Positions 1 to 6,967 of a stretch of DNA of 8,019 bases are shown here, in pieces. Origin of the DNA: AC-32 sp036522595 (GTDB taxonomy: Bacteria > Actinomycetota > Thermoleophilia > Gaiellales > Gaiellaceae); NCBI GenBank assembly GCA_036522595.1, contig DATDFL010000137.1, forward strand, positions 1-8,019, written 5' to 3'. The position numbers and the translations under genes are program-made. The notes under the pieces are model-generated. The model worked only from the letters and a program-made list of their open reading frames with translations, was not told the origin of the DNA and ran no database searches. The stretch's first letter is position 1, and every line of letters begins with the position of its first letter.

Positions 1-414
1 GATCACGAGACGCGCCTTCGGCAGCACCCAACGCGCGACCGACGGCGCTCGGCGCGCGAGCTCGAGGTCCGTGCCGTGCACCGTGAGCACGAACGGCTTT
101 CCGAGCGACGCGGCCACGAGGCCCGTCGGCAGCCAGTGCGCGTGCACCAGGTCGGCGTCGCTCGCGTCTCCCCGCGCCGCGCGCCGAAAGTTCGCGAGCA
201 TCGGGGGCACGAACGCCGTCCGCCACGGGTGGCGCCGCAGGTTCCCCATCACCCCGGCGCCGTACGCGATCCCGAAGTGCTGGAAGGACTGCGGCGAGAC
301 GACCTCGACCTCCAGCCCCCGCTCCCGCAGCTTCGCGACCGCCTCCCCGAGGAAGTGCACCGTCGGATCGCCCTCGTACCGCGGATACGAGGTCGTCAGG
401 ACAAGGACTTTCAC
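1..414 (-). CDS. GT4-type glycosyltransferase, N-terminal part (runs off left edge)
   Basis: This gene probably encodes a cytosolic or membrane-associated enzyme that transfers a sugar from a nucleotide-sugar donor to a growing glycan. The first 138 residues are present and the frame stays open to position 1. The start is the GTG at 414-412, which gives MKVLVLTTSYPRYEGDP, a standard first beta-strand and loop of a GT-B N-terminal Rossmann domain. Further on are LVHAHWLPTGLVAA (about residues 90-103) and VLTVHGTDLEL (about 109-119), both typical of the acceptor-side domain of GT4 enzymes. The C-terminal donor-binding domain, with its EX7E region, lies outside the window, so sugar specificity cannot be judged. 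The start overlaps the stop of the Wzy-like gene as GTGA (414-411), and I see no well-spaced Shine-Dalgarno sequence, which suggests coupled translation. The glycosyltransferase call is firm; the exact role is unknown. Confidence 0.87.
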   Translation of the reverse strand, partial: MKVLVLTTSYPRYEGDPTVHFLGEAVAKLRERGLEVEVVSPQSFQHFGIAYGAGVMGNLRRHPWRTAFVPPMLANFRRAARGDASDADLVHAHWLPTGLVAASLGKPFVLTVHGTDLELARRAPSVARWVLPKARLVI

Positions 415-1733
415 TCCCGCGCGAAGACGCTTGGAGTGACGAAGACGAGCATCGCGAAAACGTAGAAGTAGAAGAACGACATCGTCAGGTAGAAGATGTT
501 CGCCGCCATCGTCCCGAGCAGCGCGGCAGTCATCCCCCACGCCAGCGGCCGGACACGCGCCGCTAGCGGGTCATGAGCCGCCGCGAGCGCCTTCCCGACC
601 CGCCGCGCCGCCCCGAGCTTCGCGAACAGGTACCAGAGGAACACCGCGAACAGCGCAGTCCCCACGACTCCGCCTTCGACGATCAGCAGCACGTAGTACG
701 AGTGCGGGCCCCAGTTCGTCTTGCCGGTGACGAACTGGTAGTAGACCGAGAAGTTGTTGAAGCCGAGCCCGAAGAGCGGGTGCGAGTGGAGGATCTTCGG
801 GATGAACTTGTAGACGTCGAGGTGGGTCGAGGCGCCCGTGCCGTGCGAGAGGCGCGAGTGGAGCACGACGCTGAAGAAGTGGCGCCGCCGCCAGACCGCG
901 TAGGCGATCGGGATCACCACGAGTGTGAGCGGCAGCACGGCCAGCCGAGAGAAGAGCAGGTGCCGGTAGGGGAAGAGCAGAACGATCGCGCCGACCACGA
1001 GCCCGAGCGCCCCGCTGCGCGAAAGCGTCGCCAGCTCGGCGATCAGCAGGAACGCGATCACCACCGCGAGCCGGATCCTCCAGCGGTGGTTGCGTTCGAG
1101 CCGGAGGTAGATCGGCGACAGGATCAGCAGGGGCAGCAGCACCATGATCGCGATGTGGTTCGGGTCGCCCGTGAGCGCATTCGGGCGGTAGACGTTCGCC
1201 CCGTTGACCGCGCCGTAGATGTTGATCTGGCTCGCGCCCCGGGTCAGCGGCTTGACGAAGATCGAGTCGAGGTTGTGGCCGGACTGCGCGGCGAGCAGCT
1301 GCACGATCCCGTACGCGGCGTTGAGCCCGATGCCGCCGAGGAACCAGGCCATCGTGCGCCAGTAGAAATCCTTTGAGCGGCTCAATAGATAGACGACCCC
1401 AACGATGAGGAAGCCGAAATGAATGAGCCACTTGATGATTCCCTTGACGAATTGTGAGAGCGCCTGCGTTGTTTCCAGGTTGAAGAAGCCGATCAGGTTG
1501 ACCAGCAGGAAGCCGCCGAGGAAGAGGATCAGCATCGCGGCGGTCCGCGGGATCCGCGGGTTCGCCGGCCTGCCGAGCCGGTCGAGCGCGTAGACGCCGA
1601 GGAAGCAGAGGGAGGTGACGTCGGCGATCGAGACCTGGCCGAGGAAGTTCCAGTGCACCTTCTCGAAGGTCGCGCAGAAAACCGCCACCAGGAAGAAGAA
1701 CGGGACAAGCGGGCTTTCCCGAGTAGTAGTCAC
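411..1733 (-). CDS. O-antigen polymerase/ligase-like membrane protein (Wzy/WaaL type)
   Basis: This 440-residue polytopic membrane protein has about 11 predicted membrane segments. Proteins of this family polymerise lipid-linked repeat units (Wzy) or ligate a glycan to an acceptor (WaaL) on the outer face of the membrane. Family-like features are RPNALTGDPNHIAI (183-196), LSRSGALGLVVG (237-248), a long hydrophilic loop (about 282-345) rich in His and Arg and containing HPLFGLGFNNF (318-328), and GPHSYYVLLIVEGG (342-355) entering the next membrane helix. The start chosen is GTG at 1733-1731, overlapping the previous stop as GTGA. An open frame continues upstream, but it lies antisense-frame within the GT4 gene and is not credible. 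A perfect 9-bp inverted repeat lies just upstream of the start. Residues 85-125 use unusually many codons ending in A or T. Sequence alone does not separate polymerase from ligase. Confidence 0.85.
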   Translation of the reverse strand: MTTTRESPLVPFFFLVAVFCATFEKVHWNFLGQVSIADVTSLCFLGVYALDRLGRPANPRIPRTAAMLILFLGGFLLVNLIGFFNLETTQALSQFVKGIIKWLIHFGFLIVGVVYLLSRSKDFYWRTMAWFLGGIGLNAAYGIVQLLAAQSGHNLDSIFVKPLTRGASQINIYGAVNGANVYRPNALTGDPNHIAIMVLLPLLILSPIYLRLERNHRWRIRLAVVIAFLLIAELATLSRSGALGLVVGAIVLLFPYRHLLFSRLAVLPLTLVVIPIAYAVWRRRHFFSVVLHSRLSHGTGASTHLDVYKFIPKILHSHPLFGLGFNNFSVYYQFVTGKTNWGPHSYYVLLIVEGGVVGTALFAVFLWYLFAKLGAARRVGKALAAAHDPLAARVRPLAWGMTAALLGTMAANIFYLTMSFFYFYVFAMLVFVTPSVFARE

Positions 1734-2977
1734 AGCTTCAGGAGGAGCTCGGCAAGCTCCTCCACGCGGGCCTCGCGCGAGAGGCTTCGCCGCTGCTCCG
1801 GGCTGAGGTAGCCGTTGCTCAGCTGTCCGGCCTTCCAGCGGGAATGCAGTCCGATCAGCGCCTCGCGGATGCCCTTCTCGTCCTCGGGCGCGACCACGAC
1901 CCCCGCGCCGGTCTCGCGAACGAGCTTCGCGGCGGCGCCGTCGGGCGGCACGGCGGCGAGGATCGGCCGCTCGGCGGCGAGGTACTCGAAGATCTTCCCG
2001 CTCGGAACCACCGCCCCGCGGCCCGCCGCATCGGGAAGCAGTAGGAGGTTGGCCTCGGAGTCGCGCTCCAGCTCGAGCGCCTCGCGGTGCGGAACGTACG
2101 GGAGCAGCTCGAGGCGGTCGCCGAGGCCGAGCCCACGGGCCCACTCCTCGTCCGCCGCCCGCATCCCACCGGCGAAGCGCGCGACGACATCGTCGAGCCC
2201 CGAAGCAGCAAGCGCGCTGAGAAACGGGCGCGGGTTTCGCTTGCCGAAGAAGCTCCCCGCGTGCGTGATGCGGAAGCGTTCGCCCGGCCGGTAGTCGAGC
2301 CCCGCGAAGTCGTCGAAGTCGCAGCCGTTCGGAATCACGCGCACGTCGCCTTCTGGCTCGAAGCCGCGGACTTCGTCGGCGATGGTCTCGGAGACGGCGA
2401 CGACTGCGTCGGCCTTGCGCGCGACGAGCCGGACGACCCGCTCGAGCGCCTTCTCCTTCGCCTGCACGGCCGCGCGATCGAAGCGCCGGTCGGCGTTCCA
2501 GAGGATCGCGTCGCGCAGGTCGGCGACCCACGGAATCCCCGTGAGCCGCTTGACCGAGGCGCCGATCAGGTTCATCGAGACTGGCGGGCTCGTCGTGACC
2601 ACCGCGTCGATGCCTTCCCGCTTGACGAGCCGAACGGCCGCAGGCACCGCGGTGGGAAGCCACGTCACGCTCGCGTCCGGCAGCAGCACGCGGCGGTAGG
2701 CGAGCTTCGCCTGCGCGAGCACCCGCTCGGGCCCCTCGAGCCCGTGCAGCTCCTCGGCAGGGAGGCGGGCCCGCGGCCCGAGGTAGCGCGCGCGGTGCAC
2801 GAACGCCTGCGTCGGCGGGCGCAGCTCGTCGTCGCGGTGCAGCCACTTCGGATCGTCCGGGGCGAGCACGTGCGTCTCGATCCCGAGCCCCGGGAGGTGC
2901 GTCGCCATCTTCAGCGGTCGCTGAACGCCGCCCCCGCCCGCCGGCGGGAAGTACATCGTCACGAGGAGAACTTTCAC
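1730..2977 (-). CDS. GT4-type glycosyltransferase
   Basis: This 415-residue GT-B fold glycosyltransferase probably acts on the cytoplasmic face, adding a sugar to a lipid-linked or precursor saccharide. The start is GTG at 2977-2975, giving MKVLLVTMYFPPAGGGGVQRPLK, the expected first strand plus glycine-rich loop of a GT4 enzyme. A longer ATG frame from 3013 would bury more of the upstream gene and adds residues that do not fit the family. Other family-like segments are TTSPPVS (128-134), VADLRDAI (151-158), VIPNGCDFDDF (214-224), THAGSFFGKRNP (238-249) and the donor-site segment VPSGKIFEYLAAERPILA (324-341). E331 matches the second Glu of the EX7E motif, but the first position (323) is Val. 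The start overlaps the membrane-protein stop as GTGA (2977-2974), without a clear Shine-Dalgarno. The family call is strong; donor and acceptor are unknown. Confidence 0.9.
   Translation of the reverse strand: MKVLLVTMYFPPAGGGGVQRPLKMATHLPGLGIETHVLAPDDPKWLHRDDELRPPTQAFVHRARYLGPRARLPAEELHGLEGPERVLAQAKLAYRRVLLPDASVTWLPTAVPAAVRLVKREGIDAVVTTSPPVSMNLIGASVKRLTGIPWVADLRDAILWNADRRFDRAAVQAKEKALERVVRLVARKADAVVAVSETIADEVRGFEPEGDVRVIPNGCDFDDFAGLDYRPGERFRITHAGSFFGKRNPRPFLSALAASGLDDVVARFAGGMRAADEEWARGLGLGDRLELLPYVPHREALELERDSEANLLLLPDAAGRGAVVPSGKIFEYLAAERPILAAVPPDGAAAKLVRETGAGVVVAPEDEKGIREALIGLHSRWKAGQLSNGYLSPEQRRSLSREARVEELAELLLKL
1741..1763 (-). repeat. Perfect 9-bp inverted repeat just upstream of the Wzy-like start
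   Basis: Arms GGAGGAGCT (1741-1749) and AGCTCCTCC (1755-1763) are exact reverse complements around a 5-base loop. In the transcript the hairpin ends 7 bases before the GTG start at 1733, within the last codons of the GT4 gene (the VEELAELLL region). One arm contains a Shine-Dalgarno-like GGAGGAG that would be hidden in the stem. There is no U-tract, so it is not an intrinsic terminator. It could also be a by-product of alternating GAG and CTC codons. Confidence 0.45.
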
Positions 2978-5019
2978 TTCAGCCGGTAGAGAACGTACCG
3001 CCCGTTGGTCCACGCGCGCGGGAGAGCGAACGCCTTCGGCCCGTCGCGATCGCGGTCAACGAGCAGCCAGCCGGCGCCATGGCTGCGCGGAACGGAGAGC
3101 GGGCCGTGGTGGAAGAAGAACTGCGCGGCTTCGCGGTCGCGGCGGCCGGGATGGTTCGCGCGGGTGTCGCTGCTGTGGACCGCCGGCGTTGCGTTCACAT
3201 ACACCGGCAGCGAGGCGACGAGCTCGTAGCCGGTCTGCGGATCCGTGAAGACGACGGCTCGCTCGGGCAGCTTCCGCTCGAGCCCGCGCACTACTGCCTC
3301 CGGCAGCGGGGCGCGCGCGGTCGCGGTGGGGCTCCAGCGCGAGTAGCCGTGGAAGGCGACGGGGAGCAGGAAGAGCACCACCGCGGCGAGGGCGATCGGT
3401 CCGTCGCGCTCGAGGTCGGCCAGCCGGCTGCGGAGCGCCGCTCCGGCGACGAGGACGGCAGCGCCTGCAGCGAACGCCGCCCACGTGATCCAACCCGGCC
3501 CGCCCTCCCCCGGCCGGTACGGCGAGCCGAAGCTCCCCGGCACCCACCACTGCAAGAGGATTCCGGCCGCGAGCGCGACCGGGAGGACGAGCGGGCCCAG
3601 GAGTCTCGCCAGCACGAGCGCGGCACCGGCGACGACGAGCGCCCGTGGGGAGAACCCGACGAGCCGGCGGGCCTGCGAGATCGAGACGACGTCGGCGAAG
3701 TGCGGGAACACGAACGTCAGCAGCGAGACGGCGAGCGCGGCGAGCATTCCGCCCAGCGCCAGCGCTGCCCACAACCTCCGCCACGCAAAAACCGTCAGCG
3801 GGAGCACCACCAGGGCAGCGACCGCGATCGCGCCGCCTCGGCCGAAGAGCTCGGGCTTGAGCCGGTAGCTGTGCAGCCCGAAGACGTCGAGCTCGTTCGG
3901 GTAGCTCGCGAAGGCGCGCCGGAGCTCCTTCGCGGCCGGGTTGTGCGCACCGGTCTCGTCGAGGATCGGCTTGAGCCACAGCGCAACCGCTCCGGTGGGC
4001 ACGACGACCGCGAGCAGGGCGGCGCCCAGCGGGACGAGGTCGCGCCGCACTAGGAGAGCGCGCGCGACGAGGAATCCTCCGAGCACGACGAGGACGAGTG
4101 CGGAGTGCGGCGGATGGGTCAGCGTCATCGCTCCGGCCGCGGCCGCAACCGAAGCGAGCAGCGCCCACGACGGCTCGCGCACGTACAAGAAAACGAGCGC
4201 GAGGAGCGCAGGCAGGATCAGCATCCGGCTCGCGTTCGCGGCCAGCGGCAGGGAGACGACCGAGCCGCCGTGGCCGGGCGCGAGCCCGAGCAGCGCGAAC
4301 GAGACGAGCATCGTCGCGGCGCCGGCCCAGCGCGACCGGAAGAGCGCGACTCCCGATTCGTACGTGAGCAGGAACGACAAAGGCAGCAGCGCCGTCGGCC
4401 CGTGCAGGACCACCTGGTCCGGGTCGGCGCCGGAGAGCTTCGAGACCAGCGCCAGGAACCCGTGGAACAAGGGGAACGCGTAGCCGGGGTGGAGCCCACC
4501 GTCGCGGTACTCGTCGAGGCTCCTCAGGGAGATCGAGTCGAAGTCGACGAGCTTCCGCACGCGGCCGAGGTGGAAGAACGAGTCGCCGCCGTACGACGCG
4601 ACCCACCAGTAGGCGATCCCCGCCGCGAGCCCGAGCGCGAGGACCGCGAACGGCCAGGGTGAGAACCGCGGGAAGCCGCGCCGCACCGCGAACGGGGCGG
4701 CGGCGAGGCCCGCCCCGCCCATGACCGCGGCCGCGAGCCAGATCGAGCCGTGGAAGGCGAACATCGCGGCCATCCCGGCAAAGAGCGCCGCGAGGCTCCA
4801 GACGAACGCGGGCGCTGCACCCTCGAGCCCGAGAGCGCGCGCAATCAACGCACCCGGGAGCAGGAGGCAGGCGGTCGCGGCGACGAGGCGGAAGCCGAGG
4901 CCCGCACCCGTCGCCGGGAAGAGGCGCGAGAGCCCGAGCAGCGCAGGCGCGACGAGCCACCACGCGAAGGGCAGCGCGCGCGTGCGTCCGAACCGGAGCT
5001 CCGCAGTGATCGCGCTCAT
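2974..5019 (-). CDS. GT-C-like integral membrane protein, putative lipid-linked-sugar glycosyltransferase
   Basis: This 681-residue protein has many hydrophobic helices across residues 15-560 and a mostly polar C-terminal region (about 565-681) likely to face the outside. The layout resembles GT-C enzymes, which use polyprenyl-phosphate sugars on the outer membrane face. In support, YGGDSFFHLGRVRKL (143-157) follows an early membrane helix and places acidic D146 with H150 where GT-C enzymes carry their first-loop acidic motif. HPGYAFPLFH (177-186) and THPPHS (301-306) are further polar motifs at membrane edges. The C-terminal part includes VVFTDPQTGYELVASLPVY (589-607). No precise family is assigned; DUF6541-like proteins are a candidate. 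The start is ATG at 5019-5017, overlapping the ATP-grasp stop as ATGA. GGAG abuts the ATG directly, too close for normal ribosome binding. The frame stays open upstream, but that part lies within the ATP-grasp gene. A non-enzymatic membrane role is possible. Confidence 0.75.
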   Translation of the reverse strand: MSAITAELRFGRTRALPFAWWLVAPALLGLSRLFPATGAGLGFRLVAATACLLLPGALIARALGLEGAAPAFVWSLAALFAGMAAMFAFHGSIWLAAAVMGGAGLAAAPFAVRRGFPRFSPWPFAVLALGLAAGIAYWWVASYGGDSFFHLGRVRKLVDFDSISLRSLDEYRDGGLHPGYAFPLFHGFLALVSKLSGADPDQVVLHGPTALLPLSFLLTYESGVALFRSRWAGAATMLVSFALLGLAPGHGGSVVSLPLAANASRMLILPALLALVFLYVREPSWALLASVAAAAGAMTLTHPPHSALVLVVLGGFLVARALLVRRDLVPLGAALLAVVVPTGAVALWLKPILDETGAHNPAAKELRRAFASYPNELDVFGLHSYRLKPELFGRGGAIAVAALVVLPLTVFAWRRLWAALALGGMLAALAVSLLTFVFPHFADVVSISQARRLVGFSPRALVVAGAALVLARLLGPLVLPVALAAGILLQWWVPGSFGSPYRPGEGGPGWITWAAFAAGAAVLVAGAALRSRLADLERDGPIALAAVVLFLLPVAFHGYSRWSPTATARAPLPEAVVRGLERKLPERAVVFTDPQTGYELVASLPVYVNATPAVHSSDTRANHPGRRDREAAQFFFHHGPLSVPRSHGAGWLLVDRDRDGPKAFALPRAWTNGRYVLYRLK

Positions 5020-6080
5020 CTCCGGAGGAGCCGCGCCACCTGGACGAGCGCCGGCTTCGGGTCGTCCCTTGCGAAGACCGCGTCGACGTAGGGCGGTCGC
5101 TGCGGGGCGGGCCGCTCGCCGGGCAGGAGCGTGATCGCCCACCTGCGGCGCCTGCCGTTCATCGAGACCGGGTCGGGCCGCTCGCCGGTGAGGTCCTCGT
5201 AGGCGATCTTCGGCAGGTCGACCCCGCACGCAGCCGCGAGCCCGTGCCACTGCCAGAGCCGCGGGTTCACCTCCATCAGGCGGTAGGAGCCGTCGCGCGG
5301 GTCGCGCTTGAACTCGACCTGCGAGAGGCCCACGTGTCCGAGCTCGCGCAGGAACTCGAGCCCCTGGTCGACCACCTCGTCGACCCAGACCGCCTCCCCG
5401 ACGCGGCACGTCCCCACTCCAGGCGGCGTCTGCCGCAGCTTGCGGCCGCAGAAGACCCCGAGCGGCTCGCCGTCGGCGGCGAGGTAGCTGCCGAGCGTGT
5501 AGAGCTCGTCGTCGCCACCGGGGATGAATTCCTGGACGAGCGGCTCGTACTCCTCGGCCTCGGCCCACGCGCGCTCGGCCTCCGCACGGTTCGCGCACCG
5601 AAAAGCCTGGCGACCGAAGCGCCGCTTGAAGCCCTCGGTCGTCGAAGGCTTGACGAGCACCGGGTATGCGAGGTCGTCCGAGAGGGTCGTCGACCAACGC
5701 GGCACCGGAATCCCGACCCGCTCCGCGGCCTCGAGCTGCGAGCGCTTGCTCTGGATCCGCTGCAGCACCTCCCAGCGCGGGAACGGGAACAGGAAGCGCT
5801 CCGAGAGCCGGTCACCGGCCCGCGCGATCGAGTTCAGCGGCTCGTCGTGGGTCGGGAAGATCGGCGCCCCCTCCAGCTCGAGCCCCGCGAGGAACGACAC
5901 GAACGCGTCCTCGTCCTGCGGGTCGGGCGAGAGGTGCGGCTCCGCGTACCGCGACCGGAAGCCGAGCGCGCTCCGCCGGTGGTCCACTGCGAGCACCTTC
6001 ACGCCCGCGCGCCCGAGCGAGCGAATCGCGGCGAGCCCGTTCACCCAGCCGACGTCGACGACGACCGCGGACGGTCTCAT
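5016..6080 (-). CDS. ATP-grasp ligase (COG3919-like carboxylate-amine ligase)
   Basis: ATP-grasp enzymes activate a carboxylate as an acyl-phosphate and join it to an amine or other nucleophile. This 354-residue soluble protein has an N-terminal pre-ATP-grasp Rossmann region (VVVDVGWVNGLAAIRSLGRAG, 6-26, then FRSRYAEPHLSPDPQDEDAF, 41-60). The ATP-grasp core follows: YPVLVKPS (139-146) with likely ATP lysine K144, the hinge VQEFIPGGDDELY (182-194), and metal-binding candidates E256 (VEF) and E270/N272 in MEVNPRLW (269-276). It resembles predicted ligases of the COG3919 type, whose substrates are mostly unknown. Its position between sugar transferases suggests it modifies a glycan carboxylate, for example by adding an amino acid to a uronic acid; this is inference. 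The start is ATG at 6080-6078, overlapping the GT2 stop as ATGA, with AGGAG 8 bases upstream, the best ribosome-binding site in the window. Confidence 0.85.
   Translation of the reverse strand: MRPSAVVVDVGWVNGLAAIRSLGRAGVKVLAVDHRRSALGFRSRYAEPHLSPDPQDEDAFVSFLAGLELEGAPIFPTHDEPLNSIARAGDRLSERFLFPFPRWEVLQRIQSKRSQLEAAERVGIPVPRWSTTLSDDLAYPVLVKPSTTEGFKRRFGRQAFRCANRAEAERAWAEAEEYEPLVQEFIPGGDDELYTLGSYLAADGEPLGVFCGRKLRQTPPGVGTCRVGEAVWVDEVVDQGLEFLRELGHVGLSQVEFKRDPRDGSYRLMEVNPRLWQWHGLAAACGVDLPKIAYEDLTGERPDPVSMNGRRRRWAITLLPGERPAPQRPPYVDAVFARDDPKPALVQVARLLRR
5020..5023 (-). promoter_or_regulatory. GGAG directly abutting the ATG of the GT-C-like gene
   Basis: On the minus strand GGAG is followed at once by the ATG at 5019, leaving no spacer, whereas ribosome-binding sites normally need several bases. 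It also forms half of the 8-base palindrome CTCCGGAG (5020-5027). It is unlikely to act as a normal ribosome-binding site. It is recorded because it bears on the start choice and fits coupled translation from the ATP-grasp gene. Confidence 0.3.
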
Positions 6081-6967
6081 GCGAGCAGCTCCTGCGCCCG
6101 TCCGCTCGCCAGCCAGCGCGCGGCCTCGCGCGAGGTTCGGCCACGGTCGCCCTGGAAGAGCACGGCGCGCAGCCGCATCGACGCGAGCAGCAGCCGCCGG
6201 GCCCGTTCGGCCTCGCGGGGCCCGCGGTGCTTCCAGAGAAACCGCAGGTGCCCGCGCAGCTGCTCGCGGTACATCGGCCCCCAGTTCTGGGAGGTCGACG
6301 CGCCGCCGACATGGACGAACTCGGCGCCCGGGAAGAAGAGCACCTTCCACCCCGCCTGCCGGAAGCGGTAGCACCAGTCGGTCTCCTCGCTGAACATGAA
6401 GTAGTCCTCGTCGAAGAGCCCTACGGTATCGGCGGCCTCGCGGCGGACGAGCATGCAGGCGCCCATCACGAACTCGGCCTCCCGCACCTCGTCGTGCCGG
6501 AACCGCGACGCGTAGAACGCATTCAGCGCGCGAGAGCCCGGCGCGAGCTTGCGCAGGAAGAAGTACTCGGTCGTGAGGCGCCAGAGGCTCGGGAAGCCGC
6601 GGACCGAACGCTGCAGCGAGCCGTCCGGGTTCAGCAGCTTCGGGCCGATGACGGCGGCTTCCGGGTGCTCCTCGGCGAACGCGACGAGCCGCTCAACCGC
6701 GTCGCCGACCGCCCACGCGTCCGAGTTGAGCAACAGGAAATAGTCGCCGGAGGCCATGCGCATTCCGGTGTTCGATCCGGCTCCGAACCCGGTGTTCCCT
6801 TCCTCGATCAGCCGCACCTCCGGGAACCGGCTCCGCACGAGCTCCTGCGTCCCGTCGGTCGAGCCGTGGTCGACGACGATCGTCTCGCGCGCGCGCACGC
6901 TCTCGAGGCAGCGCTCGAGCCAGGGCAGCGCGTTGTAGGTGACGACGACGACGCTGACGTCAGCCAT
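6077..6967 (-). CDS. GT2-type glycosyltransferase (rhamnosyltransferase-like)
   Basis: This 296-residue GT-A fold enzyme transfers a sugar from a nucleotide-sugar donor, probably to a lipid-linked saccharide at the cytoplasmic membrane face. The start ATG at 6967-6965 gives MADVSVVVVTYNALPWLERCL, the classic first strand of family 2. VVDHGSTDGT (31-40) is the nucleotide-binding segment and corresponds to the usual VVDNGSTDGS. LLLNSDAW (78-85) carries the DXD-equivalent N81-S82-D83, and GLFDEDYFMFSEETDWCYR (183-201) carries the likely catalytic acidic pair E194/E195 with D197-W198. NPDGSLQRSVRGFPS (113-127) matches the style of WbbL-like rhamnosyltransferases, but the sugar is not proven. Residues 245-296 form an Arg/Ala-rich tail that may sit on the membrane. 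The gene overlaps the stop of the YbhN-like gene by 8 bases (6960-6967), and no strong Shine-Dalgarno is seen. Confidence 0.92.
   Translation of the reverse strand: MADVSVVVVTYNALPWLERCLESVRARETIVVDHGSTDGTQELVRSRFPEVRLIEEGNTGFGAGSNTGMRMASGDYFLLLNSDAWAVGDAVERLVAFAEEHPEAAVIGPKLLNPDGSLQRSVRGFPSLWRLTTEYFFLRKLAPGSRALNAFYASRFRHDEVREAEFVMGACMLVRREAADTVGLFDEDYFMFSEETDWCYRFRQAGWKVLFFPGAEFVHVGGASTSQNWGPMYREQLRGHLRFLWKHRGPREAERARRLLLASMRLRAVLFQGDRGRTSREAARWLASGRAQELLA
6089..6093 (-). promoter_or_regulatory. Shine-Dalgarno site of the ATP-grasp gene
   Basis: On the minus strand AGGAG lies inside the last codons of the GT2 gene, 8 bases before the ATG at 6080. This is the only start in the window with a well-placed purine-rich ribosome-binding site. 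It supports the chosen ATG and suggests this gene can be translated independently of its upstream neighbour. Confidence 0.6.

Noticed and set aside
1734..2846. Upstream extension of the Wzy-like reading frame as part of a long fusion protein
   Set aside because: The extra residues are Arg/Ala-rich and overlap the GT4 gene in another frame; hydrophobic, family-like sequence begins only after the GTG at 1733.
2087..2989. Plus-strand open frame of 300 codons opposite the complete GT4 gene
   Set aside because: Composition is typical of an antisense shadow, and the opposite strand encodes a clear glycosyltransferase over the same bases.
4134..4145. 12-base palindrome CGGCCGCGGCCG
   Set aside because: It encodes an alanine run in the GT-C-like protein; GCC/GCG codons produce such palindromes by composition.
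5020..5697. Upstream extension of the GT-C-like membrane protein frame
   Set aside because: It overlaps the ATP-grasp gene, reads as low-complexity Arg/Ala/Gly sequence, and the ATGA overlap gives a natural start at 5019.
5244..6371. Plus-strand open frame of 375 codons opposite the ATP-grasp and GT2 genes
   Set aside because: Arg/Glu/Pro-rich low-complexity translation with no recognisable domain; it is the antisense shadow of two well-supported genes in very GC-rich DNA.
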